From NCBI GenBank assembly GCA_014529385.2, contig CM043969.1:19642446-19706445 (forward strand): a stretch of DNA of 64,000 nucleotides, in the 5' to 3' direction. Numbering within the stretch: the stretch's first letter is position 1; each line of letters opens with the position of its first letter. A program made the position numbers and the translations under genes. The notes under the pieces were generated by a model. The model was not told the DNA's origin. It worked only from the letters and a program-made list of their open reading frames with translations, and did no database searches. This DNA is from Adiantum capillus-veneris (Eukaryota; Streptophyta; Polypodiopsida; Polypodiales; Pteridaceae). Shown here piece by piece: positions 19,971 to 29,381 of the stretch.

Positions 19971-20895
19971 TGTTTGGGGGTGATAACAACATACAAGTGC
20001 CCACCTAGCCAAGGCACCTGTTGGGTTAGCTGGCCAAAGTTTTGATGTGGTCACATTATTTTTCCGATGTTTAATACATCAAACCATGTAAAAGCCTAAT
20101 GACAATCGTCTATGTCAAGTCTAAGTCAAAGATGTAATTTTTCCAATGATGTATGTAAAGGTCCATGAGAAGTTGGCCACCGGCCACTTTAGAAAGCCCT
20201 AGGTATATAATACACTAAGGTTAGTGGGAAAGGGAGATTATTTTTGAAGATAAGTGACTATTGTTGTACGCAAACCTCTTGGCTCTTACTTGTAATCATC
20301 GCTATTGTGGCTACAGTAATCCAAATTCAGTTTTGTTTATTGCATTATGTTCTTCTTACTCTGCTCTTTCATTCAAGTGTAAGCATTCAAGATTCGATGT
20401 AGGTATCAAACGCAATCGTTGTGGCCTTAAATTGCTGTTTTGAGTGTTTATATACGTATTTTATGTTTTTTTGAGCTTAGGAGAGGCTTTAGGGACCCAA
20501 AAACGACCCTTTAGGATCATCCGTTTACTGTTTTTGCGTACGTTGGGACGAACGATCGCGATTCGTGTACCCATCCAGAATGCTGACAGTGATAGGATAT
20601 GCTCCTGATAGTCCCCTGTAGCTTCCCTTCAAGTTTAGTGCGAATTTGATATGATTTGCATGGTAAACAGGCGTGATGATTGTAGAGCTGTGTAGAAGGA
20701 CATAGGTAGATTACTTGACTTTAGTGCGTTTGATTTGCTTGTAGAGTCAGTAGTTGCATCTCTTCGAGTTCACTTCATTAGGATTGACACCCTAGTGAGT
20801 TTCCATGCCTCATCCGAGTCGCTTCCCTGCTATTGATATTTATGTTGATGCCTGAAGGCTATGCTATGGACGTCCGTCGCGGCAACCCGCAAACA
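19971..20895 (+). repeat. 5' LTR of L1
   Basis: 925 bp, starting TGTTTGGGGGTGATAACAAC and ending ACCCGCAAACA. TATATAA at 20204-20210 is a candidate TATA box. It contains GAACGATCGCGATTCGTG (about 20553-20570), a variant of the leader palindrome, which the 3' LTR lacks. The two LTRs are otherwise collinear with scattered substitutions. Confidence 0.88.
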
Positions 20896-21173
20896 ACGGA
20901 GAATGAGTCTTAGGTGATGAGTGACCGAGTGCGTATTCAGAGTTTTCTTATTGTTCCAAATGATAATTTTCATTCCATTTACATTTTAGTGAAGCATCTA
21001 GACAGGGGTTTAGTGCTTAGTGGAGTCTAGGGTCGGTCGACTGGCTAGATCTACTCTTGAGAGATATAGGGAGTTGTGAGTGAGGTTGCTTTAAGCATTT
21101 TTTCTCTTCAAATTTCTTTGTATTGATTGAGTACTGATCCATCATCCGTTTTTTATCCTGTTTGTTTTGTTTG
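20896..21173 (+). other. leader of L1 up to C1 insertion; no recognised primer-binding site
   Basis: The bases after the LTR (ACGGAGAATGAGTCTTAGG) match neither the tRNA-Met nor the tRNA-Asp type primer site. No coding sequence is seen. Confidence 0.5.
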
Positions 21174-21362
21174 TGTTGGGGTTAAGGCCTATGTGCCTTG
21201 ACCGGTCGCCCAGGTCATGGGCGCCCGCCCACTGTTACCCTATACTTATAGTGAGTATACTGTATAGGGGGAGCTGCCACTTCACAGTCTCCCCACCCAC
21301 ATCGTGTGTGTGTCTCCTTCTCTCTCTCACTCTCCGTCTGTGATGCTCCCCGATCCCCTTCA
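21174..21362 (+). repeat. 5' LTR of C1
   Basis: Begins TGTTGGGGTTAAGGCC and ends CCCCTTCA. It differs from the 3' LTR by about three small changes by eye, indicating recent insertion. Confidence 0.9.
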
Positions 21363-21364
21363 AT

Positions 21365-21376
21365 TGGTATCAGAGC
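21365..21376 (+). promoter_or_regulatory. primer-binding site of C1
   Basis: TGGTATCAGAGC, complementary to the 3' end of initiator tRNA-Met, two bases after the LTR. Confidence 0.92.
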
Positions 21377-22489
21377 GTAGGTGCGGAGGGAGTGCGTGTG
21401 TGCACAGTCACGACGACAGTGGAGAGCCAATTTCATTCCCGAAATCGCGTCCGCGCGCGCACTTTCAAGAGTGCAAACAGGGTTTCGACTTCGGCATCGG
21501 CAAATTCAGTTTTTCGAGAGCGTTTCCACTGGGCGTCCTGGCGTTTTACCCCCCTTTAGAATCCATTCGAGCCATCAAAAACCTCATTCGAGCTACGGTT
21601 GAGGAGCTGCATTTTTCAGCCCTCTTTTGGCAGTTTATGCTGCGTTTTTGGGTCGAAACGGAGGTTTTTTGGCATAGCTTTCACACCCGAACTCGAATAC
21701 ATGTGATCTAGGAGTCTACCTTGGGGTTTTGGCACGCTCCGGACGCGCTCGTCATATCAGAATTTTAAAATTCTGAACGCTGAATTTTTTGCTGCAGCAG
21801 TTGTTTATTGTGTGTCGAGGATTCCACTCATGGTTTGCTCTCAGATGTGAGAGTGATATTTGCTGCAAGTTTCCTCACAGGTGGGAGGATACAATGTATG
21901 CCTTATGTGGTTTGATGCTCAGGGAGACTAATGTGATTGCATTTTGAGCTCGGCAATGTATGCCTCGAGCATGTTTTTTGGCAGTCACAGGTAGAGCAGA
22001 TATTTGTGTACTAGATTTGCAGGTGTTTGCAATGATGTATGCAAAGTGTGGAGATTGGTGCATGCATTTGGAGTGCGGTTTGATGCGCTTTGGTTGCTCA
22101 TGGTTTTGAGCGTGTAGTCAGTTTGGTTACCGGTTTTGTGGCCATTTTACTGACAAAACTCTGGCGAAATTTTCCCAGGATTTTTATGCGTATCATTTAT
22201 GCAATCTAGGTAGAGATTGCGGGTTGCACTCAGCATTTGTGTGCGGTGTTCTCTGCAAGTGGGAGATTTGTGTATATGTATGCATCGATACCGCATAGTG
22301 TGGGCTTGGTGATTAGCTCACTGATTGCAGTGTGATACTAGAGCAGGCGAGGCTTGTATTGACATTGCGGGAGCTCTATTTTGGAGTGTGTTTCACAGGT
22401 TTTACATTGTGGTTCTTGCCATATTTGTAGACAGTTTCCAGGTGTTGTTGGTGAGGTGGTTTTGCTTTCTAGTTTGCTACATTCTTCTC
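21377..22489 (+). other. untranslated leader of C1
   Basis: About 1.1 kb between the primer site and the Gag start, without a recognisable coding domain. The long leader is shared in kind with C2 and C3. Confidence 0.6.
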
Positions 22490-24085
22490 ATGGCAGAGAC
22501 AAGTGATCGCTCAGATTATGATCTCTCCGAAATGTGCATGTTTGATGGGTCAGACTTTGCAGCATGGAGAGAGTGTATGCTTGATGCATTGACACAGCGA
22601 GGGTTGCATCGACCATTGAGTGGTGATGCAGGTAGACCTTCAAACATGTCTGAACATCGGTGGCAGGAGCTAGAGGAGATGGCACTATCTACGCTCTCTT
22701 TGCACCTTGCGGAATCTGTATATGCTCTTGTTATGTATGAGACTACTTCGAGAGCACTTTGGCGCAGATTACATGATATGTATGATAGATATGAGTCATC
22801 ACGGACTCGTGTGAGACATGTACATTCACTAGCATGCCGACAGGTGACATGTTGGTATTGTGGTCATTCTGGACACGTTAGACGGCGCTGTTTTCGTCGT
22901 ATGCGACATCGTAGGAGACATGGCAGTCTCAGAGATGTATGCAGTGATGCCATGGACTCAGTTGCTTTGACAGTTGAGGCACATGTAGTGTCGGAGTATA
23001 CTAGTGACGGGGATGTCACTTTTACCTCGAGCTATGCACGAGATGCTATACATGTGGATAGTGCACTCCCTTCGCAGTGGTTGCTAGACGCAGATGCTAT
23101 GTTTCATGTCATGCCGCATCGTGAATGGTTTTGTAGCTATTCTAGCGGGATGCTTGGCAATGTACGTTTGACCGATGGATCGGTGCATTCGATAGTAGGT
23201 GCAGGAGATGTGAGACTGTCATTACCGAGTGGTGCATCTTACTTGTTACGACATGTGCGCTATGTACCAGATTTGACAGTGATTTTGATCTCGATTGGTC
23301 AGCTTAGAGATTGTGGATGTCAGATTTCGCTACGAGAGCGAGATTTTGTGATGCATTTGGGTTCTCTAGTGATTGCGAGAGGTTCCAGGAGTGGTCCAGG
23401 TTACCCATTGCATGTGGATCACGAGAGAGACAGTGTTGTCTATGTGATCATGCAGCGAGGTAGACAACGAGAGAGCAGGCGAGTCTCTTTTGCTTGTGGG
23501 TTGCAGGATGCTTTGCATGGAGTGCAGAGCAGTGACCTTGTTGTGTAGGTTGCGTCTATGGATGCACAAGTAGAGCGGGACAGCTCTAGTGAGTCACAAC
23601 AGGATGAGTCATCAGAGGTGATGACAGAGATGACTCACATGGATGCTGAGATGTCGGCTATTGTGGAGTCATTTCTTGATATGCTTATGCCAGAGCTTGA
23701 TGCAGATTCAGGACAAATGGATACTCTTGGTACACATGTGATATGTGGTGGGCACGAGGAGTCACTCCAGAGCTCGGAGTCAGAGTGCCATGGTCTCTAT
23801 GATAGGGGACAGGATTGCCATGAGTTGAGTTCTGAGTTGGAGGTGGCAGAGGTTGCCAGGGTTGCATCAACATTCGGTGTCCTCATGTACAAGATGCTGA
23901 TCTCAAGGCCCGACATAGCAGCTGTAGTGGGAGCATTTGCAGTAGGGTTGATTAGTTGTTCGATGACTGATCTCGGCATAGAGCATAGGGGAGGTTTGCA
24001 GGTATTGGACCGATACTTGCAGGAGTGCGTGAGCTCTTGTAGACTCTTTGCAGAGCTTGGAGCTAGCTCTGTGTGGCTTCCGTAG
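22490..24085 (+). pseudogene. C1 Gag/zinc-knuckle/protease-like polyprotein with RT-junction remnant
   Basis: The start ATG at 22490 (MAETSDRSDY) aligns with the Gag start of C2. The order is: Gag N-terminal half (FDGSDFAAWRECMLDAL, LHLAESVYALVM, TTSRALWRRL), a direct jump to the knuckle CWYCGHSGHVRRRC, and a protease-like fold. In that fold the active-site line is WLLDADAMFHV, where C2 has WILDSGASFHV: the Asp is kept, the Ser-Gly changed. A TAG at 23546-23548 interrupts, then the same frame runs on through an acidic Ser-rich stretch to ASTFGVLMYKMLISRPDIAAVVG. That block matches AVGSLMYAMVATRPDIAHAVG of C2, the RT-RNase H boundary. Gag's C-terminal half, GAG-pre-integrase, integrase and RT core are missing. 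Confidence 0.8.
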
Positions 24086-24211
24086 CGGGATGTTTGTCTA
24101 TCAGTAGAGCCGGATGCACTAGCTCATCGAGAGTCAGTGGGCATAGGTTGAGAGAATCTCTCACCTTCTATTAGTTGTACACTAGTAGATCTTGCTTAAA
24201 GGCACATTGGC

Positions 24212-24226
24212 CTTTAAGTGGGAGGT
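24212..24226 (+). promoter_or_regulatory. polypurine tract of C1
   Basis: TTAAGTGGGAGGT immediately precedes the 3' LTR. C2 (CAAGTGGGAGGT) and C3 (TACGTGGGAGGT) have nearly the same tract. Confidence 0.75.
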
Positions 24227-24417
24227 TGTTGGGGTTAAGGCCTATGTGCCTTGACCGGTCGCCCAGGTCATGGGCGCGGGCGCCCACTGTTACCCTATAC
24301 TTATAGTGAGTATACTGTATAGGGGGAGCTGCCACTTCACAATCTCCCCACCCACATCGTGTGTGTGTCTCCTTCTCTCTCTCACTCTCCGTCTGTGGTG
24401 CTCCCCGATCCCCTTCA
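24227..24417 (+). repeat. 3' LTR of C1
   Basis: Begins TGTTGGGGTTAAGGCC and ends CCCCTTCA, followed by ATTTG, which nearly matches GTTTG before the 5' LTR. Confidence 0.9.
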
Positions 24418-26370
24418 ATTTGATTCATTTTCTTATGTTCTTTCATTTCTGTACTTAGGAGTAGGATAAGTAAATCACATTCCAGTCAGATTTGGGGCAA
24501 AAGATAGAGTCAAAAACCCCAGAAAACCATAACTTTGGCAAAAGGGCCATAAGACTCTGAAATTAGAAAATCTGACCAAACAGAGCTGAAATTGATTCAA
24601 ATCACAAAGTGGTAGCACCAAACACTGGGAAATACTCGTCAGAGAGAGCCTGTAAAATTTCATCAGATTTGGCTCTGGTACTACGATCGTTATCGGTGTA
24701 CCTCAGTGTCAGAATTGTACAAGATTTGACACGTGCCTTCCTGATAAGATTCTAAACAAGTTTGTCTAAAGCAACCACACCCAAAAACATCAAAAATCAA
24801 GGAAATCAAGCCACTTGGGTAAAACTAGCTTGACAGACCCAGAAACTGTAAACTCTTGACTTTTGGTGATCCAAATGCAAAAAGACTTAGGGGATAGCCT
24901 TAAAACATCAGTGTCTACAAGCATGCCAAATTTGGTTGACCTCAGATTTGTACAAGATTTGATGAGTAGAATCTTCAAGGGTATACAAACATAAAAGTCT
25001 AAAGGACCTAGGGTCAAAAAACCACAAAAAACTGGTCAAAACCACGGAATACAGATCCAAGTCAAAAACTGCTAAACTGGCATAGAAATTGACTTTTAGT
25101 AGACCAAAACACATCAAAACTGGGAAGAAACCATGCAGAGGGATAGCCTGTGCATAGGACAAGCCTAGGTATCTCTCAAATCCCAAATAAAACATCAAAA
25201 TCAATCAAACTTGATAAAATTGGAAAATCGGGTAAACTGTAAATTCTTGACTTTTTTGAGTCCAAATACAAAAGTGTCTAGCAGGTAGTCTTAAAGTAGC
25301 CTAGTGAACAAGCTGGTGAAGTTTCATCCAATTTGGGCTCCAAACTACGATCGCGATCGGTGTACCTCAGTCCCAGATTTGACCCACACATACACCTAGG
25401 TTATATAAGATACCAGGAGATGTCAAAATTCAAAAAAAGTCACCAAAATAGCCAAAAACAGCAGACAGTCAGAAAACCACTGCAACAGACCAAGATCTGG
25501 TAAAAACTTGACTTTTTCTTGTCCAAATTCAAAAATATTTGAGGAGTAGACTGTATACATCATTGTCTCCCATATCCACAAGTTTCACTTGAAAAGGAGC
25601 TAGAACTACGATCGCGATCGGTGTACCCCAGTGACATTTTGACTTGAGACTTGGTGAGTAGGTAGCTGACATCTAGTGCAACATATTTTCGAAAAGGAGC
25701 AAGGTCAAAAAAGAAAAAGAAAGTGGTCAAAAGTCCCAGTTACACAATCAGGCCAATAACCGCAAAACCGCCTGGGATTTGGGTTTTCATTGGTCAAAAC
25801 ATCTCCAAATTCAAAAATACACAGACACTTGGTATCAAGACATCAAGGACTAGCTACTGTGCAGAAATCTTTCAAATCTGTGACATGGGGTCAACGATCG
25901 TGATCGGTGTACCTCTACATAGTGAGGGTATTTGACTTCATAAGTTTGTAGATCTACTTGAGTACATCCCAAATCTCAAGTTTGAGTGAAAAATACCCTC
26001 TGGAAGCCAAGATACAAGCACAAAATCTCTTTGTGTCCTGATCCTGAAATTGTTTTGAGTGCTGTTTCAAGTGCAGTTTACCAAAACTGCTCTAATTTTT
26101 GACACACAAGTCAAATATGAGTCTCCTATAGCTAGGAAGAAATCTTGTGAGATAAGAAAGCTTCCCTTTACTAGTTTCTATTTTAGAGTGAAATTTGCTA
26201 GGATTCCCATTTACAAACTTTTAGGGTACCCAAAACCAATATCCAAAGGTCAGTGGGGCACCAAAGCCTGACTTTTTAGAGACTTGACCAGGGGCAAAAA
26301 GGGATTGTGTGCACTAAGCCAAGGTGTTCTTATCAAGGACCATGTTGAGAGTATTGAGTGAGGCTTAAAC
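24418..26370 (+). repeat. leader of L1 with tandem array of diverged ~160-290 bp units
   Basis: The motif ACGATCGCGATCGGTGTACC occurs at 25347 and 25608. Variants are at 24683 (ACGATCGTTATCGG) and 25894 (ACGATCGTGATCGG). Between them a second phrase, CTTGACTTTT followed by TCCAAAT and CAAAAA, recurs at about 24855, 25090, 25245 and 25505, giving five or six units. No coding domain is seen. The array is the inverted counterpart of the one at 16.6-17.7 kb. Confidence 0.8.
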
Positions 26371-29162
26371 ATGACAACTCATCCATCATTAGGGTTTCCC
26401 ACTCAACTGAGAGCTATGCCACCTACACAAACAGCCAGAAATACTGCAACACCTATAACAAGAGGGTTGAGACAAGACCATGAGGCTTATCATCATATCA
26501 AGCCAAACCTCAAGGCATGGCTCATGGATATTTTTCAAGTGATCATGTAGCTCACTGAAGCCAAACCAATCAACTAAAATGTGGGAGTTTGGAAGAGCAA
26601 AAGTGCAAATTGCTGGAGACTTAGAGGAGAAGCATCCTCTAATCAGCAAACCCAACGTGAGGTTCATCAAAACCAATGAAGCCACGAGAGTTCTAACGGA
26701 TTACACTTATGATGGCCTTTATAGGTTACCTATTGGGGATCAAAACAACTTCTATAGATGTTTAAATTCCATCATTGAAGAGTTGACAGACTACAAGAAC
26801 CTCTATGCCTTCACATACACAGATGACCAGGGAGTGCAAGTTCTAATGGTAGATAAGTATGGACGAGAGTACAAACTTATCAGACCAATTGAGCTAGAAA
26901 GATATGCATACATGGGTACTCCAATCTCTGCTTACTACTTTCAACCGAGTGTAAGCGTACCATGGGGTTTTTGAGACTAATTTGCAAGAAGCTAACATTG
27001 AAACTATGGAATCAAATGGACCTCAAACATCCAAAATAGCTATTCACGAGAGTGTAGCTCCTACCTCATTGAGTGGAACCAAGAGACCACCAATTAGACT
27101 TACAAATCCATCAACATTTCCAAAACATGTCTCAAAGGGGATTCCACTAGGATTTGCTCTAAGACGAGAAGAAGGAACGAGGGATGTCTTTGTGAGAGAC
27201 CCCAACACGCTAAGATACATGGTTGAACCAGAACCAATGAGACCATATCAATTGGCCAAATGTGTCAAGAAGAAGTATGATGGATTAAGGGATCCATACG
27301 TACATGCATCCTTGTTCAAACAAGTGGTAAGAGCCGAACAAGTATTTTATTTTCATACACAGTATGAGGGATTTGGCTTAACCTTGGAAGGGATAGCATT
27401 GAATTGGTTCCAACCGTTGGACAAAAATGCCTTCTCAAACATTGAACAACCGTTGCAAGAATTTGTTGTGGAGTTCTCTAAAAGGGGAATCAAGCATAAC
27501 ACAGTGTCCCAAATCTATGCATTGAAGCAAAAGAAGATGAGAGAGTGAAGGAAGCATCGCTACGCTTCAAACAATATATAGAGAGATGTCCGGAATGCGA
27601 ATTACCACATGATGAAATATTATCAATTCTCTTCATAGAGGGTTTGAAAAATGAAACTCTCAAGAAAGATTTGCACTTAAAAGAATGTACTTCCTTTGAA
27701 CAAGTCACGTGAGAAGCGTTATACCTAGTTGACAATTGTAAAGCCTATGGCGAGGAAATTGGTGATACAAACATCACTCTGGATAATGCTCCTTTCGCAT
27801 CTAGTGAAACCAACACAAGGCACGTGGTTATGTCTCAATTAATGACCAACCTAAATGAGCTAGCAGCGCAAGTAGCACAACAAATAAAATGGTGTGCCAT
27901 TGAGCAAAAATGGACCAATCATGAGATGAGTGAGTGCTACTATAATCAAACCTACACGAGGGGGTTACTATTTGGACATCAAATAGAAAAACAAATGCCA
28001 TTACCAAATCATCCATTATTTCAAAAAAGGGTTGTACCAAGGGCTTTACAAAGAGCTGAGGTATCACAACCTAGGCTAGGGCAAGAACCTATGAGAAAAC
28101 TCTATTCATTGAATGAGGACACTCTGATGTTCATAGCCAATCAAGAGCGTAGACCAGAGACCATTCTGGCTAAGCAAGAAAAACCATCAATTGTGCCACC
28201 AGTGACTTAACAAGATGGACCATGCTACAAGTGTGGAGGTAATCATTGGGCCAAGAATTGTTCTCGTGTAGAGATAATTGGATATTGTTTGGAGTGTGCC
28301 ATTACACACGTTGTTTCTAATTGTCCAAAACACCCAAACAAACATGGGAAAACAACAATGAATGTTGTGGGAGTGTTACCTTCTCCAAGTGGATCAGAGG
28401 CAGAACCCAAAATTCCTGTGAAGGTAGTGACTAGAGCCCAAGCAAAAGAAAATGCTGAGGACCAAGCTAATGAGGAGAAAGATCAACAACCCAAACAAGG
28501 GGAAACAACTAGTGTGTTAGTGAGGACTGGGAGAAAATCTGGGAAAGCCAAAAGAGACAGAATTAAAGCAAAAACAATTACAAATCGAACTGCACTACAA
28601 ACAGAATTACAAGAGACAAAGGAGCAGTTAAAACAAGAACGGGAAAACAAAACGGTGGTGAGCGATAAGAAACCAAGGAAGGCGTCTTCCGGAGGATCTG
28701 TATTGGTAGACAAAGTCCTAGAGCCATTAGATGCTGCACTGGAAGCATATGAGGCTAGATTGAAACCCAACCAAACCCTAGAGCAAAGAGGGATGAAATA
28801 TCCTCATGCTGAGGTAGAGACTGAGAGGTTGAAAATGTGTAAGGAATTGGTAAAAACTGCACAGGCAATGATGGAACCTGAAGCACCAATTCCACCTCCA
28901 GAAACAAAACCAAAAAGTGTTGGATTTGAAATGCCTAAAGCAAAGGTTGTTGAAACATTAACTCAAAGAAACATTGAGCTAGAATCACAAAAGGATGTGC
29001 AAGCAAAGACTGCAACACAAGAAACCAACAACCTAGAAATTCAACTAGATGATCAAGTAGTGGCCAACACCACTAATTATGCAAGGTCAAGATCACAATT
29101 TATGGCACCTATCCTAGAGATAGATGAGCCATGACCAAATGAATTGTGGGAAGCAATTAGAA
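26371..29162 (+). pseudogene. gag: gag region of L1 with two CCHC-like knuckles
   Basis: The likely start is ATG at 26371 (MTTHPSLGFPTQLRAMPPTQ). Successive frames encode: an N-terminal domain with LYAFTYTDDQGVQVLMVDKYG and PIELERYAYMGTPI; a retrotransposon-Gag capsid core (YDGLRDPYVHASLFKQVVRAEQ, GFGLTLEGIALNWFQ, FVVEFSKRGIKHNTVSQIYA); a helical stretch; and knuckles CYKCGGNHWAKNC (28223-28261) and CLECAITHVVSNC. A Lys/Glu-rich, probably coiled segment of about 250 residues follows. From 27548 the register is constant but carries three nonsense codons (27711 TGA, 28208 TAA, 29132 TGA). The last replaces Trp, as L2 shows. C2 interrupts the frame at 29163. Confidence 0.78.
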
Positions 29163-29163
29163 G

Positions 29164-29367
29164 TGTTGGGGTGTAGGCTAGGTGGCCGTGGGAAACCGCC
29201 CCTATTTACACTTTCACCTAAATGAATATAGGGAGAGAAAGGGAGAGAGTTGAACATTCTCTCACCTTCCTCTCCACTAACCCACACAATGGCTGTCTGT
29301 GTATCATCCCCTTCCCCATTTTCTTCTTCTCCTCTCTTGCACACACTCCGTACACGCGCACTCTACA
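29164..29367 (+). repeat. 5' LTR of C2
   Basis: Starts TGTTGGGGTGTAGG and ends CTCTACA. It is preceded by AGAAG. Confidence 0.93.
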
Positions 29368-29369
29368 AT

Positions 29370-29381
29370 TGGTATCAGAGC
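29370..29381 (+). promoter_or_regulatory. primer-binding site of C2
   Basis: TGGTATCAGAGC, two bases after the LTR, complementary to initiator tRNA-Met. Confidence 0.93.

Larger units (their letters stand above)
21174..24417 (+). mobile_element. C1: non-autonomous Ty1/copia element nested in L1 leader
   Basis: 3,244 bp with near-identical LTRs (21174-21362 and 24227-24417), a tRNA-Met primer-binding site and a purine tract. Flanks are GTTTG on the left and ATTTG on the right, a 4/5 match to a 5-bp target duplication. It encodes part of Gag, a CCHC knuckle, a protease fold and an RT/RNase H-junction remnant, but no integrase and no RT core. C3 (58650-62271) has the same architecture. Confidence 0.88.

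Noticed and set aside
21365-21376. TGGTATCAGAGC sites as tRNA gene fragments
   Set aside because: Only the primer-site length is present, directly next to LTR ends, in C1, C2 and C3; no tRNA cloverleaf can be drawn.
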